Below are positions 1 through 12,960 of a stretch of DNA of 64,000 bases, piece by piece (the first letter of the stretch is position 1; each line of letters starts with the position of its first letter). The stretch lies in contig JBANDB010000019.1 of assembly GCA_037576215.1 (NCBI GenBank), positions 1,247,501 to 1,311,500 on the forward strand, read 5' to 3'. The notes beneath the pieces are model-generated. The model was not told the origin of the DNA, ran no database searches, and saw only the letters and a program-made list of their open reading frames with translations. The position numbers were made by a program, and so were the translations under genes. The stretch is from Armillaria gallica. Taxonomy: Eukaryota > Basidiomycota > Agaricomycetes > Agaricales > Physalacriaceae.

Positions 1-1725
1 GGGGAGGAAATTGTCCCGAATTCGTTGTTAAGTCGTAAAGCTTGCTCGCACGCTGCAGCCGAATGCAGTAAAGGACATCCAGTTGGCTGAGGCTTTCTCC
101 TCATCGGCATCCCCGACTTCCATGGTCAATGTCATTTAGTGCTGCGTCATCTGTATCCTTCCTGTAAGTGAGAATCCCGAGATGAAAGTGTGGTTGTCAT
201 CTACATACCAGCGATATATCGTCAAGGGACGGAAGAACATACACAACTCTTTGAGTCCATCCCTACGTGTCCCTGCATGGCCTATCAGACCCTGGAGCAT
301 AAAGGAATTGAAAACGGAACGCACTTGATCGAGATTCTCAAAACCGTCTTACGGCTGCATTCATTCGGTCGAATAGCGGTAAGCCGGGAGGTTTGTAGGC
401 GCCTAAGGAACAAAGGAGATACGGTAGCCTAGGCATGCCGATAGGCGCACAGAATGACCCCAATTCACAGTGCGATACCCAGGCTTCTCTATGTTGTGGC
501 TTCCTACTGCTCTTTGCACCACGTAAATGTATGCGTATCTAGAAAGTGGCCTATTTCATGTTAATTGATAGATCGAAACAGAAAGGAAGATACGTACCAC
601 GGTGTAACGAGCGTGGATAAAAAATGCCTTCCGCCGCCTATGCTCGCCCTCTCCACCTAGTGCCGGCCGGCGGGTTATTGAGCTTGAATGAACTAAAGGG
701 AAGAGCTCTCCATCCAAAATGTTGCTCGAGACGGATCTGAGGGCTACACACGAGTTAGCTGGTATTGCCGAAGTCAAGGAGCAGGATGCGCATGCCTGTA
801 AGATCAAGGGTCAGCTGAGTTGACTCTCGGAATTGCTGTCACAGAGCGCAGCTCATAAATCTAGCTAAATATGACTTATTAGATGAATGTAAGAAGGTCG
901 TAGATAAGACGTACAGTTACGGTCATTTACCAAATAGTGACAACAGAGAGTGCCCTCCCACTGCTTTCAAGTCGGTCGCTTCCATGGACGGTACAACAAA
1001 GTCCTGTTCTTGTGGGGATCTGTAATTGAGTACGATCTGTACGTTCGCAAAACCTTGGAGATACGATCCCTATCGCTGGTGTATACGCCAAACGTTTGCG
1101 ATAAAAATCCCCATTATCGAGTTGTTATGATATTATTCCATCCTGATTGGACGAGCGTCAGCTCTGCCAGCAAAGCTCAATTAGTAGGAAGTTCACTTCA
1201 GCCATGGAGTACTTCTTCTATATCCTGGCGTCCACTGTCACATCTTCGACGTCTAATACACGTCTCGGAAACGGCGCCCGGTATCGGTGAAAATCGTGCT
1301 TCATGTAGCATTGCAGTTCAGTCCGAACAAACAGCGGACGAGGTCTTGCTGTTGAGTCTTCTTGCCGAACATTGAGCTGAAGTTTTCCATTGCGGGTGTT
1401 TCATTCAGAGGAGGAGAAAATGAACAGCATGATTCGATGGTGGGAGTAAAAGGGAGAGCCGTGAAGGACCCGGTGTTTCGGTCCGTAACTCCGAAGATCC
1501 TGCGCGAGACTGTTCCGGCACTTCAACCCGCAACGAGCACCACGCTAGACTCGAACCAGTCTAACGAGGCTGTATGGTTCCCCTTGAGAGGATGAAGTAC
1601 GCAACATGCCATCGCAAAGCTACGAGGCTCCCACTCGTGATTTGGTGCCAGTACCGCTAACTCACTTTAATTACGAAGGTTCTCCTTTTTGAAAATTTGA
1701 AACATCCGTCTTTTTCCTTCCCACC
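1..1725. other. No supported gene
   Basis: I see only short overlapping open frames on both strands, without a recognisable domain or a consistent exon chain. The stretch is rich in CpG compared with the middle of the window. Exons of an unrecognised gene cannot be excluded. Confidence 0.5.
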
Positions 1726-2392
1726 ATGAGCTACGATATCGACTACTACCATACCGGAAATGGAGTAGCCTGTTGGTATTACAACCATGATACGTGTATT
1801 CGAGGCATAAATTGTGAATATTCTCATGCACCTGATATAAGGAGTGTACGAGATAGCCAGTGAGCAAACGAGTTTGCTTACTAGAATTTTCTGACCGTCA
1901 TTTATAGAGGAAGAAATGGATGCCTTCACTACCTACAAGGATACTGTATGTTTGGCGAATTTCCTTCTCGGTACTTTCACGACCGTCGATTTCTTCCTCC
2001 GAATCTATCCTACGGTCCTACACCCGCACCACCTCCTGCCGTTCAGATTCATCTACCTCCAGCGCCAATCCTTGCTGAGCCTATCAAGCCGCCAAAGTCA
2101 GCCGCCCGCATGAAATTAGATATGGAGAGGAAGAAGCAGAGATCGAAGAAGAGACGGGCGGAAGCGATCGCTAGAAACAGAGGCTTGCATTCGCATTATG
2201 GACGGCGGCAAAGTGGGCGTGAAGATGAGAAGGCGGAGAATTTTGGTTTTTTGAGGAGCCAGGCTGAGGAATTAGCGTGTAAAGGAGTCAATCCTTGGGA
2301 TGATGCTTGGGTCAGTTTGATGCGTTCTCTCGTTTTGATATCACTGCTGATGTCTCTTGTAGGATTTATTGGATGTCCTTTCGGAATTCTAA
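1726..2392 (+). CDS. CCCH-type zinc-finger protein, three exons
   Basis: Exons are 1726-1859, 1908-2310 and 2363-2392, giving about 188 residues. The ATG sits in a CCACCATGA context. Intron 1 (48 nt, GTGAGC...TATAG) and intron 2 (52 nt, GTCAGT...TTGTAG) both restore the frame, and exon 3 ends at TAA. The first finger is canonical: C16-x7-C24-x5-C30-x3-H34. A second, similar block starts GRNGCLHYLQGYC and has C50, C58 and H69, but Ser65 stands where the third Cys is expected. A proline-rich stretch and a basic KKQRSKKRRAEA helix follow, then an acidic C terminus ending DLLDVLSEF. CCCH fingers usually bind RNA in mRNA processing or decay; that role is inferred from the family. This is one of the few intact genes in the window. 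The missing Cys could be natural divergence or a point mutation. Confidence 0.85.
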
Positions 2393-3415
2393 GTAAAAGG
2401 TTTCGTGCCGTATACACCGCTTTCAACTGCAGAGCCTTTGCGCCTGCATCTAATCAATAACGGACATGGTCCCATTCCGTCCCCCCATAGTAACGATCCT
2501 CAAGCGTAAAGTTTTCGTCATGTGTTCGTACTCTAGCGTCTCCTTATTATCTATTTGTGAGCAGAAACAGCGGCAACATACGGGGAGACTACTTCCAACT
2601 GGCACGACAAAATCCCATCTCGTTCTTATGAATATCTAGAGTAATCTAGAGTGTTGAGAGATGTATTGTTTCAACTCTATTTAAAACGGTATGAGTCTGA
2701 TATTCATGCCGCATACAGATAGACAAGTCACAATAATCCTAGTCGTCGGACACAAATTTCCTGTCTTTTCTACCAGTATGACAAACTCATGTAACATGTC
2801 ATCGTGTGCAGCTCTCACGCCTTCCGGAACGACATATTGCTCATTCAGATGCTTCTGCTTCAAGTAGTCTTCGACTAGTACTCTATGCGCCGTATACATG
2901 CACCCCTTGCTACGGACATAACAAACACCTTCTCTGATAATCCTTCGATGCACCAAAACCCACAGGATCGACAAGTCACAGATGGTTTATCTGCATGATG
3001 GAGTACAATGGTACCCCGTGAGCGATAGACTAGGTCGTAAGGGTCGTTGATCTTGAATGAGTCATCGCCGTGGAGACAGACCCATGGACTATGGTGAAAT
3101 GACGAGAACGGAATGAGGGCTTTTGCGGTCGTGGAGCTTTAGAGATATTTGACCGGAGTGTAGAATGTGGGTAAATATTTGGAGGATGATCGATGAGGTT
3201 TCTACCACACAGTAGAAACCTAATTCTACGACCAGGTATGCCAAGAACGAGATCGTCGATGATGATAATGAGTGGGACAACAATGGAAGAATTCAAGATT
3301 GCAGAGAAATGCTCTCGCCTATCTGACCAGTCCATTCCATTCCGAGACGCCGCTGTAGATCTCGCTTTAGTTCGCTCTTTCAGATTCAGAGAGATGCAAT
3401 AGAAAGCGAGCATGT
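2393..3415. other. Intergenic, one weak ORF
   Basis: There is no recognisable domain. A minus-strand ORF of 97 codons at 2681-2974 has a plausible composition but no motif I can name, and no supporting introns. The stretch 3030-3415 abuts the 3' end of the first caspase-like gene and shows only shadow frames. Confidence 0.4.
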
Positions 3416-4792
3416 TCATTGCTGAAACCAGAGTCGTTCGGTTTTGTGCTCACCAGCAACTACTGGTGTCTGGTATTTCCATCGAGGTAAAGCATGCTGG
3501 AGATCAACATAGGTAGATCTCGACGTCAATTCCCCGTATCGAAGGGTGCGAAGGAGAGCGGTCGTGAACATGCCTTCTGATTTCCCATCGGGCCTTACAA
3601 CCTCCTTTGCAACTTCGTATTCCTTACAGGCAGCCACAACGACATGGGTTGTCATATCTGGTCGCCATTCGGGCGACCGAACGGACATGCCATCAGCGTT
3701 AGTTCTTTGCATATCCGCGGCGGCCTGGAGCATATCCTGTCCCAAAGACTCCTCCAGAGCAAAGGTGGCGCGGTACCCCTGAGCAGGACGTCTAGTCGCA
3801 CTTGCTGAGTGACAGTAATCCAGAAAAACCGTGATTTTGTGACCTTTGGAGCGGCAGATCTGCTTCAGAATAATATTCATCTCTCTGTCACTGATGTCCG
3901 GGGTAGTCGAACCCCGGTCCATTGGACACAATGCTTCGACATTTCCTTGCCCTCCAATCGTATCCGTGAAGTACATCGCGCAAGGGTAGCATGTGCCATG
4001 TCCGGAAAAGAAGATGATGATATTATCGCCCCGTCCGATTTTAGTGTTCTCTGAGATACCGACAAGAGCACTGATAATGTTGGATCGGGTGGGAATTGAG
4101 CGACGAATGCGACCTGCACCGGTAGATCCCACTACATTGCATGTTCAGGATTGGGACTGAGAAGGAGCTGGATTTGCTCCACCGGAACCTTGAGATCCTT
4201 TACGAGGTAATCTTTAAAGTTCAATGCATCTGATACGCATCCATGCAACGAATCCCTTGGATTATCGTAGGTATCAACGCCAATGACAACGGCCCAAGTT
4301 TGAGTGCCATCAACATTAAATGGGGTTGTACGATGCTGAAGATTTGTTAGCGCTCATGACAATATAAAGAGCTACTAAAATTCGCTCACTGAATCCATGC
4401 CTGCAAGTATGGCTGAGGATGGCGTTGTGGGGGCAAGATAGCGCTCTATGTTAGCGATCTTAGCACGATACTTGCGGAGCTCGCTCAATACCCCTGAGCT
4501 CTTGGCATCTCCTAGCATCTCTGCCTTCCGAAAGACATCATCTGAATCGATGATTCCAAACTGTACGGAAATACCGTACTTCTTCGCGAGGGACATCTCT
4601 TCCTCTTCCATAGGTTTAATCATCTTCCTGAGTTCTGCGAGATCACTTTCTGCTGTCGGCTTTCCAATTAAAGTGAACCATGGCAGTCACATCGTTATCG
4701 ACAAAATGAATACGTACCTCTGTGAAACCTCGCGTCAAGTAGCTGCCTGAAAAGTCTAGCGATGGGTTCGAATCTAATATCGCCTTATTCAT
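3416..4792 (-). pseudogene. Caspase-domain (peptidase C14) protein A, one frameshift
   Basis: Exons read on the minus strand are 4718-4792 (25 codons from ATG), 4390-4659 (90 codons, helical, likely coiled coil) and 3416-4335 (caspase domain). The introns are 58 nt (GTACGT, ending AAAG) and 54 nt (GTGAGC...TTCAG), all phase 0. The domain opens with WAVVIGVDTYD and LHGCVSDALNFKDYL, then FFSGHGT (catalytic His) and FLDYCHSAS. The nucleophile Cys is kept, although the residue before it is Tyr where Cys or Ser is usual. The end is YVDLQHALP...TPVVAGEHK...LWF. Near 4132-4137 the frame hits TAG after NPEHAM and resumes one frame over at GSTGAGRIRRS, as after a one-base loss. No splice pair of credible size repairs it. 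Metacaspase-like C14 proteins are cysteine peptidases linked to cell death and protein quality control. This copy is probably inactive unless the shift is an assembly error. Confidence 0.75.
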
Positions 4793-6429
4793 CCTGGCGA
4801 ATGATTATGGTGCGAAGAGGTTGGAATTTTGGGGGTAGTAGTACAGGTGTTGAATCTGGGTGGTATATTTAAGACGTGTACTCGCCAAATTCTGTCGAAT
4901 GTGTAAGCAAAGAATAGAGTGAGTCACCAGAAAAGTGTAATCGGTCAATGCGGTGACATGGTTTATATTGCAAGGCGGTTAACGTTAACACAGCGCTAAT
5001 TTCTCGTTCACATGGATTCGTCCAAATCCTGACCAATTGTTGGCAATGATACCAATCAGTTTCGGCCATGCACCAGGTAATAAGTGGTAAGTTTTCCTTC
5101 ATGACTAGCACCGATTGTTGTCAAATATTTCTGTCCTTAATGTATACTAGAATATGACAGTCAGTAACTTGAAGCGGCTAGTTTATTCTCATTGCCTGCG
5201 GATGAATAGCAACATGAAAACCGTGAACGCTGCAGCGGATCACTTACGTATTCACGTGCACGTCCTAGACTCCACCCAGATTGAACTGCTCGGGCTCCTA
5301 GGATTCGGGTATGTTAACATCATGTACCTGATCCAGAGGCTTGAAGGAACACGTTGTATGCGGTGCAGGATCATCGCAGTTTTGTCCGGGCCGTTCATTT
5401 TCTGTTTTGGGCAAGGTTCATCCTGTTTAATGCTCTGCTCCGGTAAGTTCGTCTCGTGACAAGATGTGACATTGGGATTCAACATCTGGTGGTAAAATCA
5501 TCATAGTATAAACAAGTGCTCATAGCTACGATATACTTAACAACTGTTACGGGAGCTCAGCGCACGACTTTCCTTTCCTGAGAACACTGTTGAGACCCTG
5601 CTGTACGGCGTCACAGCATATATTGGGCCTAATACGTTCTATCGTTGTGTTCTAGCCCGTCCCCACTGTTTCCCCACATGGTTGCTCCTGCTGTTTTGTT
5701 TCTGCGAGTTATTCAAGGTGTGGCCCATCGTTCAAGTTCTACCGATCACGCAATGATATCATTTCCAAAGCACAGGCTGAACAGCACAAAAGGGGAACGA
5801 ATACAGGGTGCATACGTGACAGACATTAAAAGCATCTGTACGTAATGAAGCATCCTTCCATCACGTCGCGGATTTATATCAAACATAACAGCTCTAGGTT
5901 CTCGGTGTGTATGGGAGCGGGCGCCAACGATGTATTAAAATACTACAGCAACATCACTGGAAGCTGTAGCCATGCTTTTGGTGGGATACGTCACCAACTA
6001 CTTCAGTACATAAGGCTTGTCACCGAATTGAATTCTCCATTCGCGTTGTCTCTGAAGCAAACACAAATTCTACTGGAGACAAGAACAAGCTTACATCCTT
6101 GATATCGCGCCCAAGGAGTACCATGCTGTATTTCGTAGGTTTGAACAATAATGCTATGGCGGTCAACTCTGTATTCTCGTGGTTATCGCTGCTGCTGAGT
6201 GCCCTTTGGTCCGGTATTCAGGGTATATCGCATCCCGTTTTTGTCGCTGTATGTCTTCATTACAATTTGGTTTGTCCTACTCTCATTGCGATGTCCTTAC
6301 TGTTAATTTTCAGTATGGTCAGCGTCATCCTCAGAAGTCACTTTCTCCTGACAACGACAGAACTTCGGTATGGATACACAGTTTCTAGAGTACGATTACT
6401 GGTATATTGATATTGACCTTGTATACTAG
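4793..6429. other. Region between caspase genes A and B; possible 5' exons of B
   Basis: No independent gene is recognised. Reading towards gene B, 6314-6367 is a plausible phase-0 exon (YGQRHPQKSLSPDN...) between a 65-nt intron (GTATGT at 6249 to TTTTCAG) and a 62-nt intron (GTATGG at 6368 to ACTAG). An upstream open frame ending FVA at 6248 contains a hydrophobic stretch, but its start is uncertain. The rest shows nothing I can support. Confidence 0.35.
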
Positions 6430-7622
6430 CTTTGTGCCACCGAAGTAGCAAATCTTGCCGAGGAAATATCTTGTCTTGAACATCTCGAAGCACAATTGGC
6501 GAATGAGTATGGGATGAAGGGAGATATAGACTCGGTAGATGTTTTCGACGAGACTAAAGCCAGGGCATTTTCTCGAGGAGACGAAATGTCTGTGTCGGCG
6601 GTGAAAGATCTCTACACGCTGTATAAGCTCCGTGTCCTCATTTCGTCTGGAAAGTTTTCTTGCTACTCAAATATCGAATATGTACGTGTTCTTTCGAAAT
6701 GATCATTTGGGTATCGAGAATTGATCACAGACCTTTAGTCACACCAAGCACACCAAGCTGACACCTCTCAATGTTGGGCTGTCCTCATCGCTATCGACGA
6801 GTACCCATCAAATCCTCTGCGGGGTTGTGTTAATGATGCTTTGTTGATGGAGAGGTTTCTCATTGAGGACCTCAACGTACCAAAGCATCGAATACAGAGC
6901 CTCCTGGGATCTAAGAAGGCCCAGGCTATACACAACGACCCTACTACCCCCAGTCGTGCTAACATTATCGAGACGCTCACGAGTCTGATATACAATACCG
7001 ACATCAAGCATGGCGACAATATTGTCATCTACTTCTCAGGACATGGCTCTTCATACTCTGGTGAAGAGTATTGCCGGCATGGAGGTGGTAACATCGAAGT
7101 GTTATGCCCGATAGACCGTACAGACGAAAACTACCAGACATCAGCGATCGAGAGATTAATATCATTCTCAGACAAATTTCCCATGCGAAGGGCAATCGAA
7201 TCACCTTCATTCTGGACTGTTCTCACTCTGGTGCCATGACCCACAACAATCCACGGTTCTCGGTGAAGAACATTCCTCCCATGTCCAGCACGTTGTTCAA
7301 GCGTATGCTAGATGCTGCAGACGACACAGCAGGGACTTTCCCTGAATACCAATCAGTTTTTGCGGCAGAGTGGTGCCCAGATATGACTTCGCATGTTGTA
7401 TTGGCCGCGTGTAGGGAGAACGAAAACGCAAAAGAGGAGCTAGGAACAACTGGGTTTCATGGAGTCTTTACGGAGTCGCTAGTTCGGACCTTGAGGTCTG
7501 GTGACTCAAACAAAATATCGACATATGTTGACCTTGTGTCTTCATTGAATCGATCAACTACGCAGGTCTCGGTTGTCGCTGGAAGGTATAAGCACGCGAT
7601 GCTCTGGTATAAGAATGCTTGA
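6430..7622 (+). pseudogene. Caspase-domain protein B, frameshifted, active-site Cys replaced
   Basis: Exon 6430-6681 encodes a helical N-terminal region (EVANLAEEISCLEHLEAQL). A 57-nt intron (GTACGT...CTTTAG, 6682-6738) leads in phase 0 to the caspase domain at 6739. Seen in order: CWAVLIAIDEYP, LRGCVNDALLMERFL, IYFSGHGSSY with the catalytic His, LCPIDR, DISDREINIILRQ, FILDCSHSG, ACRENENAKEE, YVDLVSSL and the terminal WYKNA. After LCPIDR the frame must change between about 7110 and 7140, consistent with one lost base. In DCSHSG the position normally holding the nucleophilic Cys (as in DCCHSG or DSCHSG) is Ser, so even a repaired protein would be an unlikely peptidase. The architecture matches gene A, so the two are paralogues pointing in opposite directions. 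Confidence 0.75.
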
Positions 7623-10600
7623 TAATATGCCCCTAGTGCTTGTATGTTCGGGATATGGAATTAAGTCCCATTGGTTCTAGATAGCGAGAAACAAAAACTT
7701 ACAAAATGAAAGAAATTTGACACCAGAAACCGATAGCTGCCAAAAACTCTCCATACTGAGAATCTATATTGTCCTAGTGATATCAGCCGTATTAATCGGC
7801 TTCTTTGACATTCAATGCTAAAGTGCTCATGTTAGTTGTTTGTCATTGAATGGATAAGTGAATGGGAGTTCACGTTTGGTTATTATTATTCTCACATGAC
7901 TGAGTGCGCATCGGGACCTATTACCTGTTTCACGCTAAGTGGTCGATGTAAACACGAAAGGATAGTACGTACCCCGTTTGCGACACAGGGCGTCTAAGGG
8001 AGTAGGCGTAACAACGGGCATACCTGAAACGCACAGAACGGGACAGTAATGAGTAATGGCAAAAAGTAAGTCGCACGTCATAGCGGAAAAGATAACCCGA
8101 GCGGCCTGATCATTTCAGGGTCCGACAACTCTGCCGCCGGGACCACCACCATCTAATCCTTCGGTCGACTTTGACTCTCTTCTAGCACGCTAGATTCTCT
8201 CTCTACTTGATAGTGACGAACATTTGCGAATAAATGCCTCCAAATGGCTGTACGATCCCACCTCGAAGCATCCATATGTTGATCACCAGATAGGCAAAGT
8301 CGATCCATCGGTCGCTGCCTATACAAAAGCATCGAACTTCAAGGGAGATATTGGCAAGGAGGCGCAAAGGAGAGTTCATACGCTCCTTTCAGGATGGTTC
8401 TGCTTTCAGAATGCCGTGAAAGGAAGAAAGGGTGTACGACAACATTACTGGAGTATTCGTTCCGCCTATTTGCGAGCCATGGGCAATTCATGACGAAGCA
8501 TATAGTGAGATATTTCCAAAGACGGGGGATGAAGTATTGGAGAAGCATGGAGGGACGCGTATGCCTAGAGGACGACGACGGGAGTAGTCCTCAATTACTC
8601 GTGCGTTTACTCGGCTATATTTGAGAATTTGTCTTATTGTTGTACAGCAGTGCCGCCTTCGCCCTTGATTTTGTTTTAGCGAAAAAGTAAAATTCTGCAT
8701 CAAGGAGCGCTACCTAGTGCGCCCTTGCCATATCTTTCCCCTACCTTTCTCATTGACGTTGGAGTAGCGTTTCCGAGTGCGAATGTACCTAGGATTGTGG
8801 TGCCGTTGCCGACCCATCGCCTAACCGTACAGCAACAAGAAAGTACAGAATCATGACCAAGTCTTTATAGCAGGTGGTTTACCGACACTTTGTTTCTGCG
8901 GCCAACCCAGATTCACAGGATTTGATAACAAGGACCTCGCATTCGATGTACACGGCGAGCGGCGACTTCGGCTTCACTGGAATGATACAAGGAGTTTATG
9001 CAGCATCTTAGCTACGTCCACACGGTGCGCACGTATTCAATATGTACAGCCATAACTGCGAGGCCTGACGCTGCTCCCTCTAACAGGATTTCGCCAGACA
9101 ATGGCCAAGAAGCAAAGACCAACACGACACTTGTACGTGTTATGGTCGTCATACCTCCAATATCGTTTTGCTGAACTTTCGCAGGTTCTGAAGACATCGC
9201 AAAAGAGGGTCGTCCATGAAAGCCGTCAAATGCTACAGAGGCAAAGCGCCGTGACCACTCCTCGCAGTCGTATCCGTAGCATCAAAATGAACGAGGTTTG
9301 CCTATCCCGCTGTTCTCTTTCTTGTTATTAACGCTATTTTCAGAGCAATTGAATTTCTCGGGGCCTATTTCATTCACGATGTCAAACTTTGATGCATAAG
9401 ATCCAACTAGGCGCGCTTGATCATACTGGTTTTGCCGATATCTTTGCCTGTCTCATGACTCCAGTCCGTCTCTGGCATACTGAGTTGCTGTGTCGCTATG
9501 TCATTTCTATTTAATCCAGTTGCGGTGCCTTTCTACAGCGATGCATCTTCCGTAAGCTTTCCCTTCTCGACTTCAGTGTCCTTAGATCTAAGCTTTTCTT
9601 TTGTTCAGACTTCGGCATCCATGCATCATTACTTTACGGAACTATGGGGTATGATAGAATTGACTTAATAATTATTTATTTATTGACTTTGATGATGTTA
9701 CGCCTGCGCGAATAACAGCGGCTTTCACCGAGAAACTGTACCATCAGGGTCCTCGAACGCAATGCCGTCGCTTATCGTGATCATCAAGATATAGGAACTC
9801 TGCTTCCACAGTGACTTACTGCCATCGCAGTATCCATATTGCACGACGTCTGCCATAAGTGCTTAACCCTTCCTTGAGGAACTATTCATGCCTGATGCTG
9901 ATATAGTTAGGGATTGTTACAGCGATTCTTTGTATGACCATTTACTATCATCTGTACCAGAATACTAGTGTTTGCATATTTGACGACGATTTAAAATCGG
10001 TTCGCTAGGATCAAGTTAGCTTATAAGGATCGTCAACGTCCATTAGAGAAGCGCCGAGGTATTCAGCGAACTGAACCCCGGGCCGAGGTTCGACTAGGTG
10101 TGTGTTACCAACCCGTCAAATGTGTGTAATAACACAGAAAATGCGACACCGCTACGGGCCAGACATCCGAAGTCACACTGGAGCCGATCCCTCACCCACA
10201 CTTCGCCTTTGTCTACCACTATCACCGTGGCTAAAAGCATCGAGGAATGTGTTGGCGACTACCACCGACATCAAACTCACACGCGACTTACTCCTCTGAG
10301 CTTTTATTCAGTACCACAGCGGCCTTATACCAGAGATGTAAGCGCGTACGACGCATTCTGGTATGCTGGTCTTTTATTTCACGGAGCGCTCTCATTGTTC
10401 TATTTTGTACAGCCAAATCTGACTCTTTAACTAGTTCTATACCATCCACCTTGTGATGATCTTTAATCCTGTGTTATCCCCCCATCCTCAAAATAATCAG
10501 CAGATTATAAGCTATTCCCCGGAATTGAATTCCAAGTACGTCTCAGGACTGTTTCTTCCTTGCCGTTTCTCAATGATCATTCCCACGATATATTCACGAC

Positions 10601-12109
10601 CTCCATGATCATAGTCACTCTTACCTGTACGGTAGTTCCGCAAGGAAGATAGGACACGACTTTATACATGACGGTCTCGCCTAAGCAGATCTCACTCCGT
10701 CAAAGTGATGTCTCCGATGCGGCACTGAGGAGTATTGGCGAAGATTACATGCAGAGAGAACGAAACAGTCGTTGAAAGCCAGGGCATTATGCTGATGTAT
10801 TTAATTCAGTCAACCCTGTGTTATTCCTAGGATGCCGTGTGGTCTAATCTTTATTTTAGGCTCCACGATCCTCTGTAATATTACGGTCATTGGACGGTCA
10901 CGTCGCTGAACCGGATTGCTAGCGCCTAGGACCAGGGACCGCAGGTAACCTGTGACCTCTGAGCCCCAATCGCAGTACACCAAAACGGGAGGTAGTTTCC
11001 CTCGAATTCAATAGAAGGTGAGCCGTATATAAATTCCGTTCAATCTAACGGCGATGCGAGCAAGGTTCACGGTGCGAAGTCAAAATATGCCATCATAATA
11101 TCAGGGTCGAAAGGAGACAATGGTACCCATTATTGAGTACAATGAGCAGAGGCTATATTATAGAAGCAGTGATAAGCAGTTGTCCGGCCTTCCTCAGGCG
11201 CCTTTTCGTCTTACGGGAATCCTCTCTCTTGAATCACAAGGGTTGCGGTCATTATTCGGTGTTTATCCATGGTCATGAAATTCCAAGAAGACGCTAAGGG
11301 AGCATACACAGAAAAATGTCGACGAGGGTCGAGTGGTCAGACGTGATCGTATCAAGACCAAAGTAAACTATAGTTGACAAGACAAACATCTAGTCGAACT
11401 GAAGGAGCAAACATTTGCTGACGTATCAAGCGGCGCTTAGCTCTAGGGAACTTTATCAACACCTAGTACCTTCACGAAATTTTCAATCTCGATCGACCGA
11501 CCTACAGCCCGCTGCGTTCGAATATGTACCAGTCTGCACTTAGACTGTCTCCAACTGAAAGGTTGCTAGAGGAAGGAATAGCAGTTGACAAGCACGTTGA
11601 GACTTTCTCGATAGTTTTAACGACTTGACAGGTTCGAGCTGCGTGGTTGACCTGTATAGCAACAATATTTCACTAATCCATTAGCCACTCGCGCTGAAGA
11701 AACCTAGGCGCCACGGAAAGTGGGTGCAGGAAAGCCAACCTGAGTGCTGAAGCTGTTCCTTCTTCTTTAAGTGCCCCAATCATCTCGTATTACTGGTTTC
11801 TCGCCTGTGGCGCCGCTCCTGCTTATGCACACGAAAAAAAACATCTGACCACATCAGCCGAGTTTCGGAAGAAAAGAACGACGTTTGAGAACAGCCCGTC
11901 CATCTAGGAATAACGGAAGAGCAACAAGGCCCAAAGATCTCCGAGAATCATGAAAGGAACGTGTATATGTACGCAAGCAGAATATACCTTGAGAGACGGA
12001 CGTTCAGGGTAACTGGTTTTTAAGCGCCATTCTGAAACACTGTCGAATAAGCTTCCCACCCTTCATAGTTCCGCAACTCTTCGATCAGGAGGTCCTTCGA
12101 AAACCATGG
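7623..12109. other. Gene-poor stretch
   Basis: About 4.5 kb without any frame I recognise. The longest open frames are about 110 codons (10098-10430) and 89 codons (8224-8493), with no motif, no splice pattern and overlapping frames of similar length. Composition stays CpG-rich, like the start of the window. No RNA gene, terminal repeat or tandem array was seen. Confidence 0.5.
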
Positions 12110-12960
12110 CTATAGCCGGCATATTAGGACAGTGATTGTAATTGTCCGGTGCGTAAACCTCAAGACGGAGTCAACGCAGAGACGACGGTCTTCAAGGATA
12201 GCCGATACGGAAGAAATGAAAGATTCCAGTGAGCGAACATTCCCAAAGGTAAAGCTAGGAGAAAACATGATTTGTATCGGAACCTTCGTGCAATAGTATT
12301 TGTCTGACAACCTCGCGATGATGCTCGGGCCAGCGATAATGTCCTTTTCGACGGTCGTCCAGTAGTGCACGTTACTCGCAATGACTATTAGTCTTGCGAT
12401 GACAGGGTGCTTTTGAGCTGTATCGAGCGTCTTGGGATCATACAAATGGCGAGTAATCCGGGACTGAGGTTGTTCGTATGCAAACTAAGAAATCCATTCA
12501 TCCTCGTCCGTTGATAGAAGCTACAACGTACATTCTCCCAACTCTCCACTTGCTCATACTCCCAAGTCGTCATGCTATACAAGGATATCCAATCGTTCCA
12601 GTTCATGTTCAGCCCGATCGGGCAAAGGAGATGATGCCACTGAAATTGGCGAGGCTCCATAGCTGTGCTTGTGTGTACCCGGTCTCCTTCTAAGTGCCTG
12701 TAATGATAAAGATTGTCAGTCGCTGCTGTAGATCTGATAAGCGCAAGAATGTACGGGCAAGGGCATCTTTCCCTTTCCCTTCATCTTGCTGACAACACCA
12801 ATCGGGTGGGATTCATGTTAGCTAAGTGCTTCGCAGTTTCGAATCCTAGTCCAGCGTTGACACCTATGAGGATGACTATCTTTCCGCTTAGGTCATCGGA
12901 TGGCCCTCCCGTGATTGCCGTTAGCCTACGCAAGCGCAGGACCGTATGTATAGAAGCTTT
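12110..12960 (-). pseudogene. Short-chain dehydrogenase/reductase, multiply frameshifted
   Basis: Minus-strand reading gives successive pieces of one SDR protein of the retinol-dehydrogenase-like type in several frames: DLSGKIVILIGVNAGLGFE (Rossmann glycine motif), KHLANMNPTRLVLSAR, then after a shift EGKGKDALA, then SLANFSGIISFA, AEHELERLDILV, TTWEYEQVE, and IVIASNVHYWTTVEKDI followed by DKYYCTK, which holds the Tyr-x3-Lys catalytic pair. At least three frame changes separate these pieces, and no introns explain them all. SDRs carry out NAD(P)-dependent carbonyl/alcohol conversion. This copy cannot make a full enzyme. A longer open frame runs upstream to 13149, but that part resembles nothing known. 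Confidence 0.75.

Noticed and set aside
4105..4140. A 23-nt GT-AG segment at the caspase A frame break
   Set aside because: Too short for a fungal intron, and removing it does not restore the caspase frame.
10098..10456. Overlapping plus-strand ORFs of 65-110 codons
   Set aside because: Three frames are open at once with no motif or splice pattern; this looks like chance.
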